Source: Fusobacterium_C necrophorum_A (GTDB lineage: Bacteria; Fusobacteriota; Fusobacteriia; Fusobacteriales; Fusobacteriaceae). From it: DNA of 64,000 nucleotides. Below are positions 8,873 to 16,644 of this stretch, in pieces. Below the pieces are notes generated by a model. The model was not told where the DNA came from. It saw only the letters and a program-made list of their open reading frames with translations, and ran no database searches. Every line of letters begins with the position of its first letter. Positions within the stretch are counted from its first letter, which is position 1. The translations under genes and the position numbers were made by a program. The DNA lies in assembly GCF_004134945.1 (NCBI RefSeq), contig NZ_SBAP01000003.1:1-64000 (forward strand), in the 5' to 3' direction.

Positions 8873-9687
8873 TATAAAAAGACTCTTTTTTTATTAGACT
8901 TTATCATAAAAAATAATAAAAGAAAACATGGTAAAATCATAAATAACTCAATTTTATTAAGCCAATGATAGAACATAGTATTATCCCAAGCGGGAGGGAG
9001 AGTGGACAAAAAATTATACAGGATATGAATCAACATGGGATAAACAATGGACTGGGTTCTAAAATAGACAATGACAGTGGCAAATCCCAAAAATACGGTA
9101 TAGACACTTTGAATAAACTCCATATGCCATAACCCGAAGAAAAGAGAAGACAGGATCAAGGCAAGATAAACATTTTGTTCTTCCAAAAGTCGGAAGATAA
9201 TTCCTCGAAACATAAATTCTTCTACAATAGGCCCTAGAACTACCACAGCCAAAAGAACGTAAAGATAAGGTTCTTTTTCGATACCCTCCCAAGTTGCATC
9301 ATGACTTTTGATACTGCTGGCAACAAAAGGAATATGAGAAAGTTTTGAATAAGAAAAATCCAACCATAAATTTGTAAGTCCGGAAATTCCTAAAGTAATG
9401 ATAATACTTTGTGACAATATCCAAAAAGGATGATAGCTTTTTGTCTTACTTTGCTTAAACCCCCAATGAAGTCCCAAATACAGAAAGAAAAATAAAAAAC
9501 ATAAAACAGCACAGATAATGCTATCGAAAAAATAATAGCTTGTCCGTTCAAAGGCCTCTTCCGACATAGCTGCTTCCGCATATCCCCAAACAAAACTATC
9601 TATAAAATCATAAAGAAACAAAACTCCCAAACATAGGAGAATACTTTTACTAATCCCTATTTTTCTATGGTTTACAAATTCTTCCAT
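8869..9687 (-). CDS. CPBP-family intramembrane metalloprotease
   Basis: A 272-residue multi-spanning membrane protein of the CPBP (Abi, Rce1-like) family. The conserved motifs are present in order: EEFMFRGIIFR (EExxxR), FGLWHMEF (FxxxH) and HILYNFLS (HxxxN). These residues bind the metal in characterised members. In bacteria, relatives are linked to peptide self-immunity or maturation, but no peptide gene is visible nearby. The start follows AAGGAG. It converges on and overlaps the zeta-kinase gene by 4 bases, and no terminator separates the two. Confidence 0.88.
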   Translation of the reverse strand: MEEFVNHRKIGISKSILLCLGVLFLYDFIDSFVWGYAEAAMSEEAFERTSYYFFDSIICAVLCFLFFFLYLGLHWGFKQSKTKSYHPFWILSQSIIITLGISGLTNLWLDFSYSKLSHIPFVASSIKSHDATWEGIEKEPYLYVLLAVVVLGPIVEEFMFRGIIFRLLEEQNVYLALILSSLFFGLWHMEFIQSVYTVFLGFATVIVYFRTQSIVYPMLIHILYNFLSTLPPAWDNTMFYHWLNKIELFMILPCFLLLFFMIKSNKKRVFLY

Positions 9688-10001
9688 TCTTCTTCTCCTT
9701 TTTTATATCTTATTCGATTCTCTTTTCAAAATTTTTTTGCTTTTCCTTTTTCCAAAACATCCGTTTTTCTAAAAAAATTCTCTGCAAATTTTGTATTTTT
9801 TCTTTATTAAAAAATTTTTATCAATATCTTTTTCTTTCATGATAAGAATATTTTCTACCATTATAACAAGTTATCAAAATATTTACAAGGCTTTTCTATG
9901 GAAAATTTCCCTTGCAACAAAAGAAAAAAATGAAAAAAATCCGTTTTTGTCATTTAAATAAAGCAATCTTTTTTAGTTTCTTTCTATAAAAGCAATCTAT
10001 T
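9688..10001. other. Intergenic region, probable deletion point
   Basis: There is no coding signal in these 314 bases. The left half holds the minus-strand promoter of the CPBP gene. The right end runs into a hairpin that overlaps the apparent start of the truncated satD. The missing 5' part of satD should have been here, so the region probably marks a deletion. Confidence 0.5.
9860..9888 (-). promoter_or_regulatory. Promoter of the CPBP protease gene
   Basis: On the minus strand TTGTAA (9883-9888), a 17-base spacer and TATAAT (9860-9865) match the sigma-70 consensus well. The leader to the start codon at 9687 would be long, about 165 bases. Confidence 0.55.
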
Positions 10002-10014
10002 ATGATTGCTTTTT
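9988..10014 (+). terminator. Terminator hairpin overlapping the satD remnant
   Basis: AAAAGCAATC and GATTGCTTTT pair perfectly around a 6-base loop and run into T residues, a typical intrinsic terminator. The only ATG of the satD frame (10002) sits in this loop and stem. Confidence 0.65.
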
Positions 10015-10622
10015 CTTCTCCCTCAGCCGCTTATTTGTATTTTCGCTTTTTTCAATTGTTGACTCATCCTTTGGAATTGCATAGCGGAATCGGAATGGGA
10101 GCCTGGAATGTGAGATTGGAGTTTTCCAGTTCAACAGCTCAGGACGGTCCTGCTTATCACTATGCCAGAACGGCAATCGAGGAAGCGAAGAAAAATTTAG
10201 AATACTCCACTTTGTTTTATTCCAAAAGAAAAGAGGACAGAGTCATCAATGCTCTTATCAACGCCTATGAAACATTACAAAGAAAACAAAGTAAATATCA
10301 AGCGGAACTTACTCTCTTTACAGAATTTCTATACCCGATCTCTGCGAACAATATACTGTCAAAAGAAAAAGTGAAAGAATTTCTTGAGAATTCAGAACAA
10401 GAAAATTGGAAAATAGAGCTCATAAATCCGGAAGAAGGAGAAGAAGACTTTTATATCAAAACCGGGAAAAAAAGAGGACTGGCTACTCAATTGTCCGAAT
10501 TATTGGAAACTAGTCGTCAAAGTACGGAAAAAAGCATAAAATCGGCAAATATCTATGAGATGAGAAATTTGAGTCTTGCCATTTTACAAATACTAAGAGA
10601 TTTAGAAGGAGAAAAGCTATGA
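10002..10622 (+). pseudogene. satD: 5'-truncated SatD-family gene
   Basis: The 206-codon frame matches the middle and C-terminal part of SatD proteins: a GIGMGAWNVRLE strand, the AQDGPAYHYARTAIEEAKK motif, then a helical C-terminal region. The family's N-terminal block, which normally carries a GDI-type strand and a GDEFQG motif, is missing. A stop lies 12 bases before the ATG, there is no ribosome site, and the ATG falls inside a terminator hairpin. It overlaps the next gene by 4 bases, the normal satD-DUF3307 arrangement. I read it as a decayed 5' end with an intact partner. SatD function is poorly known; it was first noted near acid-tolerance genes in streptococci. Confidence 0.65.
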
Positions 10623-11170
10623 TATTGATTATTTTTTTGATTTCTCATATTTTGGCGGACTATGTTTTTCAAACAAAAAATATGGCAGAAAAAAAGAAAT
10701 ATTCCATAAAAGTGCTTTCTTTCCATGCTGCGATTTATTCCCTTGTTTTCTTTGTCACATATCTTTTGCTATTTCAAATTTCTCTCTCTTGGAAGTCTTT
10801 TCTTATTATTGCAGTTTCTCATGCTGTTATTGATGTCGGGAAAGAGAAAGTAGAAGCTAAATTGCTTTTTAAACATCCAAGTCTTCCTTTTTTCAGTTTT
10901 TTACTTGACCAGATTTTACATATTTCCATTCTTGTTTTTGTACTTTGCTACTTCTCTTTAGAGAAACATACGAATCTTTATTATCAAAATATAGAAGCTA
11001 TGCCTCATTTTCGGGAAATAGTCTCCTATATCCTGCTATTTTTAGTTATTTTAACTCCGAGTTCCGTTTTCATAAAAAAAATGTTTTTATTGTTATCTAC
11101 GGAAACAGAAGAAGACTCAGGGACAAAAGCGGGAAATATGATAGGAAAACTGGAAAGAGTTTATTTCTGA
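10619..11170 (+). CDS. DUF3307 membrane protein (SatD partner)
   Basis: A 183-residue integral membrane protein with about five hydrophobic segments. The DUF3307 features are clear: an N-terminal HILADYVFQTKNMAEKK motif, a conserved His in LSFHAAIYS, and AVSHAVIDVGKEK before FLLDQILHI. It starts within the stop of the satD frame (ATGA overlap), so its translation was coupled to satD. With satD truncated, its expression is doubtful. The family commonly pairs with SatD, and its biochemical role is unknown. Confidence 0.75.
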   Translation: MILIIFLISHILADYVFQTKNMAEKKKYSIKVLSFHAAIYSLVFFVTYLLLFQISLSWKSFLIIAVSHAVIDVGKEKVEAKLLFKHPSLPFFSFLLDQILHISILVFVLCYFSLEKHTNLYYQNIEAMPHFREIVSYILLFLVILTPSSVFIKKMFLLLSTETEEDSGTKAGNMIGKLERVYF

Positions 11171-11185
11171 AAGGGGGAATAAGAC

Positions 11186-11614
11186 ATGACGACCTATAAA
11201 AGAGGAAAAGGAAATTTAATCGTCGGGATTTTATCAGCTCCCGCTGCTGCTTTTTTCTTGTTCCTTTTGCTTGGAAATTTTCTTTCCCTTATGCTTGCTA
11301 TCATAATAAGCCTTCTTATTTTTCTTTCCATTTTATATATCACTATTTTTTCCGATAATATAAAATTTATCATAGATGATGATAGAAAAACGATGAGCTA
11401 TTATGAGAAGGGAAAACTTATCAAAGAATATCAGTTAAAGAATGCAGTGCTAACTTATCATATGAAGTTAGGGCATTCTTCTGTGATTGATTTGACTATC
11501 AATGGAGAAAGCATCGATTGTGAACCTTTGGGAAGAAATCAGTTTGAACGAATGTACAAACATTTACAAAAATTAGTCGGGGTAGAACCGATAACATTAA
11601 AAGTAGGAGAGTGA
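11186..11614 (+). CDS. Small membrane protein, unrecognised family
   Basis: A 142-residue protein with two hydrophobic helices in its first 60 residues, followed by a soluble C-terminal domain rich in beta-type segments (NIKFIIDDDRKTMSYYEKG, SVIDLTINGESIDCEP). The layout resembles membrane-anchored PH-like domains of unknown role, but no family was recognised. A GGGGG ribosome site lies 8 bases before the ATG. It follows the DUF3307 gene by 15 bases and overlaps the untrimmed start of the next gene, so the three are probably co-transcribed. Confidence 0.65.
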   Translation: MTTYKRGKGNLIVGILSAPAAAFFLFLLLGNFLSLMLAIIISLLIFLSILYITIFSDNIKFIIDDDRKTMSYYEKGKLIKEYQLKNAVLTYHMKLGHSSVIDLTINGESIDCEPLGRNQFERMYKHLQKLVGVEPITLKVGE

Positions 11615-11619
11615 TAAGA

Positions 11620-12033
11620 ATGCCAACAATAATATTGATTCCTATCGCCATTTGGATTATTGGGATTGGAATATGGTTTTTTATGAGGAAGAAGAACAAA
11701 AATGTAGTCGGAGAATATTTGACAAAATATCCGAATGCAGCTAAGATTTATGTAAGTCATGAAGGACTTGTAGTACAAAGTCAAACGCAAATCCTCGCAG
11801 TGAATGGAGAAGACCCTGCTATTTTTACAGAAATGAAAGGCTATGGAGTCTATTGTAAACCGGGAGTGAATGTATTGACGGTGGAACATTCTTCCACAAG
11901 ACCGGGAGTTTTGTACAAAACAGTTACGAAAAGTACAGGAGGAGTGGATGTAGAAGTCGATGTCAAGGCAGAAACTGCATATGTTATTACTTTTGACAAG
12001 GAAAACCAAACCTTTAAAATTAATTTGAAATAA
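11620..12033 (+). CDS. Membrane-anchored small protein, unrecognised family
   Basis: A 137-residue protein with one N-terminal transmembrane helix (IILIPIAIWIIGIGIWFFM), a basic stop-transfer KKKNK, and an extracytoplasmic or cytoplasmic beta-rich domain (GYGVYCKPGVNVLTVEHSS, GVDVEVDVKAETAYVITFD). The ATG at 11620 is preceded by GGAGAG at 8 bases; a GTG at 11611 would overlap the upstream stop. It ends the satD-like operon and is followed by a strong terminator. No function can be named. Confidence 0.65.
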   Translation: MPTIILIPIAIWIIGIGIWFFMRKKNKNVVGEYLTKYPNAAKIYVSHEGLVVQSQTQILAVNGEDPAIFTEMKGYGVYCKPGVNVLTVEHSSTRPGVLYKTVTKSTGGVDVEVDVKAETAYVITFDKENQTFKINLK

Positions 12034-12038
12034 AAAAG

Positions 12039-12077
12039 AAAACCGATTGAAATTTAAAATCTTTCAATCGGTTTTTT
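12039..12077. terminator. Terminator after the satD-type operon
   Basis: AAAACCGATTGAAA and TTTCAATCGGTTTT form a 14-bp stem followed by T's. The run of A on the other side makes it usable in both directions. Confidence 0.85.
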
Positions 12078-12106
12078 ATAAAAATTTTTTCAGAATTTTT
12101 GTGGAT

Positions 12107-12401
12107 TTATTTGAAATTGATTATCCATTTTCCTTTTTGACTGCTTCCTTCTCTCCTGATTATGTCATTTTTCTTCATTTTTTCTATGTAAAATTTTATA
12201 GTACTGTATTTTTCTTCTAATTTTTCAGCAATCTTTTTTTGAGAAAAGAAAGGATTTTCTTGAATACTTCTCAAAATTCTTTCTTCTATCTCATTTAACT
12301 CATACCCTTCGATAGCTTGGTTAGTTCGAAACATTACCATAATATCTTCGGATTTTATAGTGTATACCGGAAAAGGATTCGATATTTTGACATTCTGGCA
12401 T
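12107..12401 (-). pseudogene. Scar of an AlbA_2-type ATP-binding regulator
   Basis: The 3' part encodes a winged-helix C-terminus (LNEIEERILRSIQENPFFSQKKIAEKL..STIKFYIEKM) preceded by SNPFPVYTIKSEDIMVMFRTN, as at the end of RecG-like AlbA_2 (AAA_4) regulators. At the other end an AGGAGG-type site (CCTCC at 12407-12411) precedes an ATG at 12401 encoding MPECQNIES, the typical first residues of the same family. That frame ends soon after and differs from the C-terminal frame. The roughly 350 codons between were lost, leaving start and tail side by side. A 77-residue wHTH peptide from 12340 could still be made. Confidence 0.65.
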
Positions 12402-12524
12402 ATATACCTCCAAGATTATTTCTTTTTTCCATTATACCATATTTTTAAGGCAAAAAGAAAAAAAGTGTGCTAGAATAAGCTCGTAGTTAGCTACAAAAGA
12501 GTTTTTATGAGAGGAGCATCGACA

Positions 12525-13085
12525 ATGTACTTATTAGATTTTTATCAGAGTGAGGAAATAATCGAGGTAGGATTGTTTCCAAGTATAGAAGAAGGGAGGA
12601 AATTTGTAAAACAAATACCCGGATATGAGATGAAAGAAGAAGAAGGTTTTTTATATGAATATTTTTATCCGGAGTCTTTGCCTGAATATATGGAATTGAG
12701 CTTTTCCGGAAATCTATTTCCAATGACGAAATATATGTTTTTGGAAACATCAAGGGTGGACATCGTATGGAAAAGTCTCCCTGACTTTTCAAAGACAGGC
12801 AACGGAATTGTGGACGGAGCAACAAGGGTGGATGCATATTCCGTTGATAACAAAGAAGTTTCTCAATATATTCGAAAAAGAGAAGAACAATATGCCAAAG
12901 TAAAAGAAATATTGACTCTCAAGGATATTGAGGTAGAGAGAAGCTTTTTTGGCTCCGAAGACGGAGAAGCTGTTGTTTACCGAAAAAAAGGAACAAAGGA
13001 TTGGCATTTTTTACTTCACATGGACCCTGGCTTTGTAGAAGAAGAAAATATGGAAGCGTTCGTGGAAGAAATGTTGACCGTGTAA
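12525..13085 (+). CDS. Hypothetical soluble protein
   Basis: A 186-residue acidic protein with no signal peptide or membrane helix and no motif I recognise. It is rich in Glu, Tyr and Phe (EEEGFLYEYFYPESLPEYMEL), and has a central GNGIVDGATRVDAY stretch and a C-terminal GTKDWHFLLHMDPGF segment. The ATG at 12525 is supported by GAGGAG 8 bases upstream; the ATG at 12507 has none. It is followed after 48 bases by a membrane-anchored unknown in the same direction. Function unknown. Confidence 0.65.
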   Translation: MYLLDFYQSEEIIEVGLFPSIEEGRKFVKQIPGYEMKEEEGFLYEYFYPESLPEYMELSFSGNLFPMTKYMFLETSRVDIVWKSLPDFSKTGNGIVDGATRVDAYSVDNKEVSQYIRKREEQYAKVKEILTLKDIEVERSFFGSEDGEAVVYRKKGTKDWHFLLHMDPGFVEEENMEAFVEEMLTV

Positions 13086-13133
13086 AAGAAATAAATCTAA
13101 AGAAAAATATTAAGTTAGAAAAGGAAAGAGAAA

Positions 13134-13586
13134 ATGAAGATGAAAAAAAGTAAAAATATGTTGATAGCAATATTGCTAATAGTGTTTGTTTTGGTGATTA
13201 TAGTTTACTTCTCCATTTTAGGAGGATTTCATGATAGAAAAACAGTAACATTTTCAACGAAACCTCAGGCTGCGGAATATATTGAGAAGGGATGGATTCC
13301 CGGAAATATACCCGAGAATGCAAAAAATATAACTCTTTATTACGATATAGATACAAATGTAGTAAATGGAAGTTTCCAATCTACGCAAGAATATATTAGT
13401 AAATTTAAGGAGAGTTTGCATGAATCTGAAAAAGAAGAATTTATTCATAAAAAAAGAATCATACATCCTAAATTTAAAAACATCACAGAGTCTTTTTTGA
13501 AGAGAGATGTTTCTTTTTACAAGAATGAAAGCTATCTTTTTGTGATTGAGGAGCATACAATATATTTCTTTAGCTTACATCCATAA
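13134..13586 (+). CDS. Hypothetical single-span membrane or exported protein
   Basis: A 150-residue protein: a basic start (MKMKKSKNM), one long hydrophobic helix (to about residue 30), then a soluble domain. The motif EYIEKGWIPGNIPENAKNI followed by YDIDTNVVNGSFQ recalls small bacterial proteins of unknown function found next to lipoproteins and exported factors. It has an AGGAAAG site and ends in a strong terminator. It probably faces the periplasm. It may form a two-gene unit with the upstream hypothetical. Role unknown. Confidence 0.65.
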   Translation: MKMKKSKNMLIAILLIVFVLVIIVYFSILGGFHDRKTVTFSTKPQAAEYIEKGWIPGNIPENAKNITLYYDIDTNVVNGSFQSTQEYISKFKESLHESEKEEFIHKKRIIHPKFKNITESFLKRDVSFYKNESYLFVIEEHTIYFFSLHP

Positions 13587-13595
13587 CATATTTTT

Positions 13596-13630
13596 AAAGC
13601 CGAGTTTAGGTAATTTAAACTCGGCTTTTA
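13596..13630. terminator. Bidirectional terminator
   Basis: AAAGCCGAGTTTA (13596-13608) pairs perfectly with TAAACTCGGCTTT (13616-13628) and is followed by T's. It separates the hypothetical pair from the convergent AraC regulator. Confidence 0.9.
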
Positions 13631-13649
13631 TCTTAGAGCAGCTGGGGTA

Positions 13650-14624
13650 TTATATATTTTTAGCCCTTAAATTTAAATTAAATTTTTTGATTTCACGGGG
13701 ATAAACACCTTTGTATTTTTTATAGCATGTCGAAAATTTGGAGTGGGAAGAATAACCTACCGCTTCAGCAATCTCTTTAATTTTAAGGTTCGAATTTAAA
13801 AGTAAAATTTCAGCAATATTCATTCGTCTTCTTTGTGAATATTCCGTAATACTCATTTGATATTTTTGTTTAAATAACTTTTTTAATTTAGTCCCACTCA
13901 TCATCGCAATTTTTTCAAGAACTTTTTGTGAAACATTTATGGCATAGTGATCGTCAAGATAATTTGCAACATTTTCAAGTGCCTTATCATCATCTAATGA
14001 AAGATGAATATTTTTTCTGCTTAAAAAGGCATCTATCGTGATGCTTAACCACTCTTTCGCTTTTGCTTCAAAAAAGATTTCCGCAGCAGGAGAACTCATT
14101 TTACAGTTAAGTATATCTTTTGCTAAAGATTCCAAGGATTTACTCACAATCGATTTTGTATTGAAAAATATATCGGAGTAATTGATATTCCCTTTATTTT
14201 TTAAAGAGTTGAGATATTCTTCAATCATTTGCTTTTTAAAATTGATTCCGACACTTAAATAAGGATAATTTCCATGCAATAAAAAGTGATAATTGGTATC
14301 TAAATTATCGATATCCATAATATATAGAAGATTGGAAGACAGTGTTTGATAAGGATTGAAACTTTCGCCGTTTGCCGTGATTAAATAGGAAGAACAAAAA
14401 GACATAAAATAACTCATGTTTGGAAAGTTGTTTTGAGTAAAGTCTTTTTTTATAAAGAAATCATGAATATCCACAATGAAATCTTTTGTCTCATAAAACC
14501 AATAAATCCCCTCAATCTCCTCCTTATTAAAATAGAAAGTATGACCTACACTGCAATATTTCTGATTATTTTTACAATCAGTCGCTCCTAAATATGTTTG
14601 AACAAATTCATAGTAGGGCTTCAT
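13650..14624 (-). CDS. AraC-family transcription regulator
   Basis: A 324-residue regulator. The C-terminal 100 residues hold both AraC helix-turn-helix motifs: NVSQKVLEKIAMMSGTKLKKLFK and LKIKEIAEAVGYSSHSKFSTCYKKYKGVYPREI. The long N-terminal domain (about 210 residues) is of the type found in YbtA/PchR-like regulators that sense a siderophore or related ligand, although that assignment rests mainly on context. It diverges from the ABC/ECF operon across a 247-base gap, which implies that it controls that operon. The start follows GGAGG. Confidence 0.88.
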   Translation of the reverse strand: MKPYYEFVQTYLGATDCKNNQKYCSVGHTFYFNKEEIEGIYWFYETKDFIVDIHDFFIKKDFTQNNFPNMSYFMSFCSSYLITANGESFNPYQTLSSNLLYIMDIDNLDTNYHFLLHGNYPYLSVGINFKKQMIEEYLNSLKNKGNINYSDIFFNTKSIVSKSLESLAKDILNCKMSSPAAEIFFEAKAKEWLSITIDAFLSRKNIHLSLDDDKALENVANYLDDHYAINVSQKVLEKIAMMSGTKLKKLFKQKYQMSITEYSQRRRMNIAEILLLNSNLKIKEIAEAVGYSSHSKFSTCYKKYKGVYPREIKKFNLNLRAKNI

Positions 14625-14718
14625 ACATTGCCTCCTTATATCCCGTTTAGACTTTATCCTTATTAGACTTATATGCTCTCTTCATATTGTAACATAATAT
14701 TTTAAATGATACAATTAT

Positions 14719-14733
14719 AAATAATGATTATTT
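14719..14733. promoter_or_regulatory. Possible Fur-type box in the AraC/ABC divergent region
   Basis: AAATAATGATTATTT is a perfect 7-1-7 palindrome containing the ATAAT-N-ATTAT core of Fur-family sites. It lies in the middle of the control region for the AraC gene and the import operon. In such AT-rich DNA the match could be chance. Confidence 0.35.
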
Positions 14734-14871
14734 CAAGTTATCAGAAAAACAAATATAGAAAAAATAAAACTAAATGGGATAACTATATTTTTTATCAGCA
14801 AACATATAGAATTCTATTTTAACTTGATAAACGAAATCATGTGTGAAGGAAAAAGGAAAGAGGTGGCTCAT

Positions 14872-16644
14872 ATGAAAAAAGAAAAGAAAAAAACATCCAT
14901 TCTAAAAAGATTGATGCCCTATGCAGGACAGAAAGGGTATATGCTTTATTTAGCAATGATGTTATCCGGAATTTCTGGAATAATGGTGCTGATGCCTATG
15001 CTATATATACATAAAATCATAAAAAGTATAATCCTTAACAAGGTTGTAGATGTTGTAATGATAAAACAATATGCCGTTTCAGCTGCATTATTTGCAGCGA
15101 TTGGTCTCTTGTTATATACTTTCGCCCTTATCGTATCTCATATTTTTGCATTTGAAGTGGAAGATAATATCATAAAAATCAATGTAGAAAAAATGATGAA
15201 AAAACCTTTGGGATATTTTCTAAATAGAGAGAGCGGAAAAATCAGAAATGTGATTGTAGATGGAGCTTCTCAGACTCACAGTTTTTTAGCTCATCAACTA
15301 CCTGATATGGCTATGTCCGTGATTTCTCCGCTTATTCTTTTAGGGCTTTTTTTATACTTTGATTGGAGACTGGGAGTGGCAAGTCTGATTCCTCTCATAA
15401 TTTCTATAGGACTTATGGCAACGATGATGACCGAAGAAATGAAAAAAGAGAGAGGAAAATATTTTGAAGATCTTGCAAATTTATCCGCCGAAACGGTTGA
15501 ATATGTAAGAGGAATCCCCGTTGTAAAAACATTTGCACAAAGCGTTGAAAGCTTTCAACGACTGCATTCTTTGATTATCCGCTTAAAGGAAACGGTGATG
15601 AAACTTACCGTTATGTATAGAAATAAAATGTCTCTATATGAAGCGATTACGGCATCTACAGCATTTTTCCTGGTCCCTGTGGCAATCCTGTTGATAGGCA
15701 GAGGAGAAGAGATTCGTACGGTCTTAGGGAACTCCATTATTTACCTATTACTCGGTCCGACTTTCGGTATGTTTATCATGAGAAGCACAACCATTACACA
15801 ATTCAGTTTTTTTGCAACAACAGCTCTGGATAACATTGACAATATATTGGATTATGAAGAACTGTCTTATGGAGAAAAACAGGACTTTAGTGAAGGATTG
15901 GAGTTTAAAAATGTGTCTTTTTCCTACGGAGATGAAAAAATTCTTGATCAGGTTTCGTTTCGTGTCAATCAAGGAGAAAGCGTAGCACTTGTGGGACCGT
16001 CGGGAGGCGGAAAAAGTACGATAGCAAGGCTTGCAGCGAGATTTTATGATGCCGACAGCGGAGAGGTGTTACTTGGAAAAACCAATATTCAAGAATATGA
16101 AAAGACTGCTCTTATGAAAAAGATTGCATTCGTGTTTCAGGGATCAAAATTATTTAAAATAAGTCTTAAGGAAAATTTGCTGTTAGGAAAGTCGGATGCC
16201 AGCGACAAGGAAATAGAGGATGCTCTTGTAAGTTCAGCTTCCAAGGAAATTGTAGATACTCTTGAAAAGGGATTAGAAACAGTTTACGGAACAAAAGGGA
16301 CCTACTTTTCCGGAGGAGAGGTTCAAAGACTTGCAATCGCAAGAGCATTTTTAAAGGATGCTAAGCTGTTGATTTTAGATGAAGCCACTGCTTTTGCCGA
16401 TCCGGAAAATGAATATATGATTCAAGAATCTTTTAAGAAACTTGCCAAAAACAGAACGACGCTTATGATAGCACACAGACTCTCAACGGTGGTAAATGCC
16501 GACAGAATTCTTGTAATTGACAAAGGTAAGCTTGTAGAAGAAGGAACACATGACGAATTACTTCAAAAAGGAGAAGTTTATAAAAAACTTTGGGAAGAAT
16601 ACCAAAGAGCGGTCAACTGGAAAATAGGAGGTCAAAATGCTTAG
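14872..16644 (+). CDS. ABC transporter, fused membrane and ATPase domains (YbtP/IrtA type)
   Basis: A 590-residue half-transporter with six helices (residues 20-320) and an ATPase domain: Walker A GPSGGGKST, Q-loop FVFQG, signature YFSGGEVQR, Walker B LLILDEATA and H-loop MIAHR. The VEYVRGIPVVKTFAQ segment is typical of the YbtPQ/IrtAB group, exporter-fold proteins that import metal chelates. The ATG at 14872 follows AGAGGTGG; an earlier ATG at 14824 lacks a site. It overlaps its partner by 8 bases and is the first gene of the AraC-controlled operon. Import direction is inferred from the locus. Confidence 0.88.
   Translation: MKKEKKKTSILKRLMPYAGQKGYMLYLAMMLSGISGIMVLMPMLYIHKIIKSIILNKVVDVVMIKQYAVSAALFAAIGLLLYTFALIVSHIFAFEVEDNIIKINVEKMMKKPLGYFLNRESGKIRNVIVDGASQTHSFLAHQLPDMAMSVISPLILLGLFLYFDWRLGVASLIPLIISIGLMATMMTEEMKKERGKYFEDLANLSAETVEYVRGIPVVKTFAQSVESFQRLHSLIIRLKETVMKLTVMYRNKMSLYEAITASTAFFLVPVAILLIGRGEEIRTVLGNSIIYLLLGPTFGMFIMRSTTITQFSFFATTALDNIDNILDYEELSYGEKQDFSEGLEFKNVSFSYGDEKILDQVSFRVNQGESVALVGPSGGGKSTIARLAARFYDADSGEVLLGKTNIQEYEKTALMKKIAFVFQGSKLFKISLKENLLLGKSDASDKEIEDALVSSASKEIVDTLEKGLETVYGTKGTYFSGGEVQRLAIARAFLKDAKLLILDEATAFADPENEYMIQESFKKLAKNRTTLMIAHRLSTVVNADRILVIDKGKLVEEGTHDELLQKGEVYKKLWEEYQRAVNWKIGGQNA

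Noticed and set aside
11539..12009. A 156-codon minus-strand frame opposite two small membrane protein genes
   Set aside because: Composition (Cys, His, Phe, Ser-rich) is that of an antisense frame, and the plus-strand genes have proper starts, ribosome sites and a terminator.
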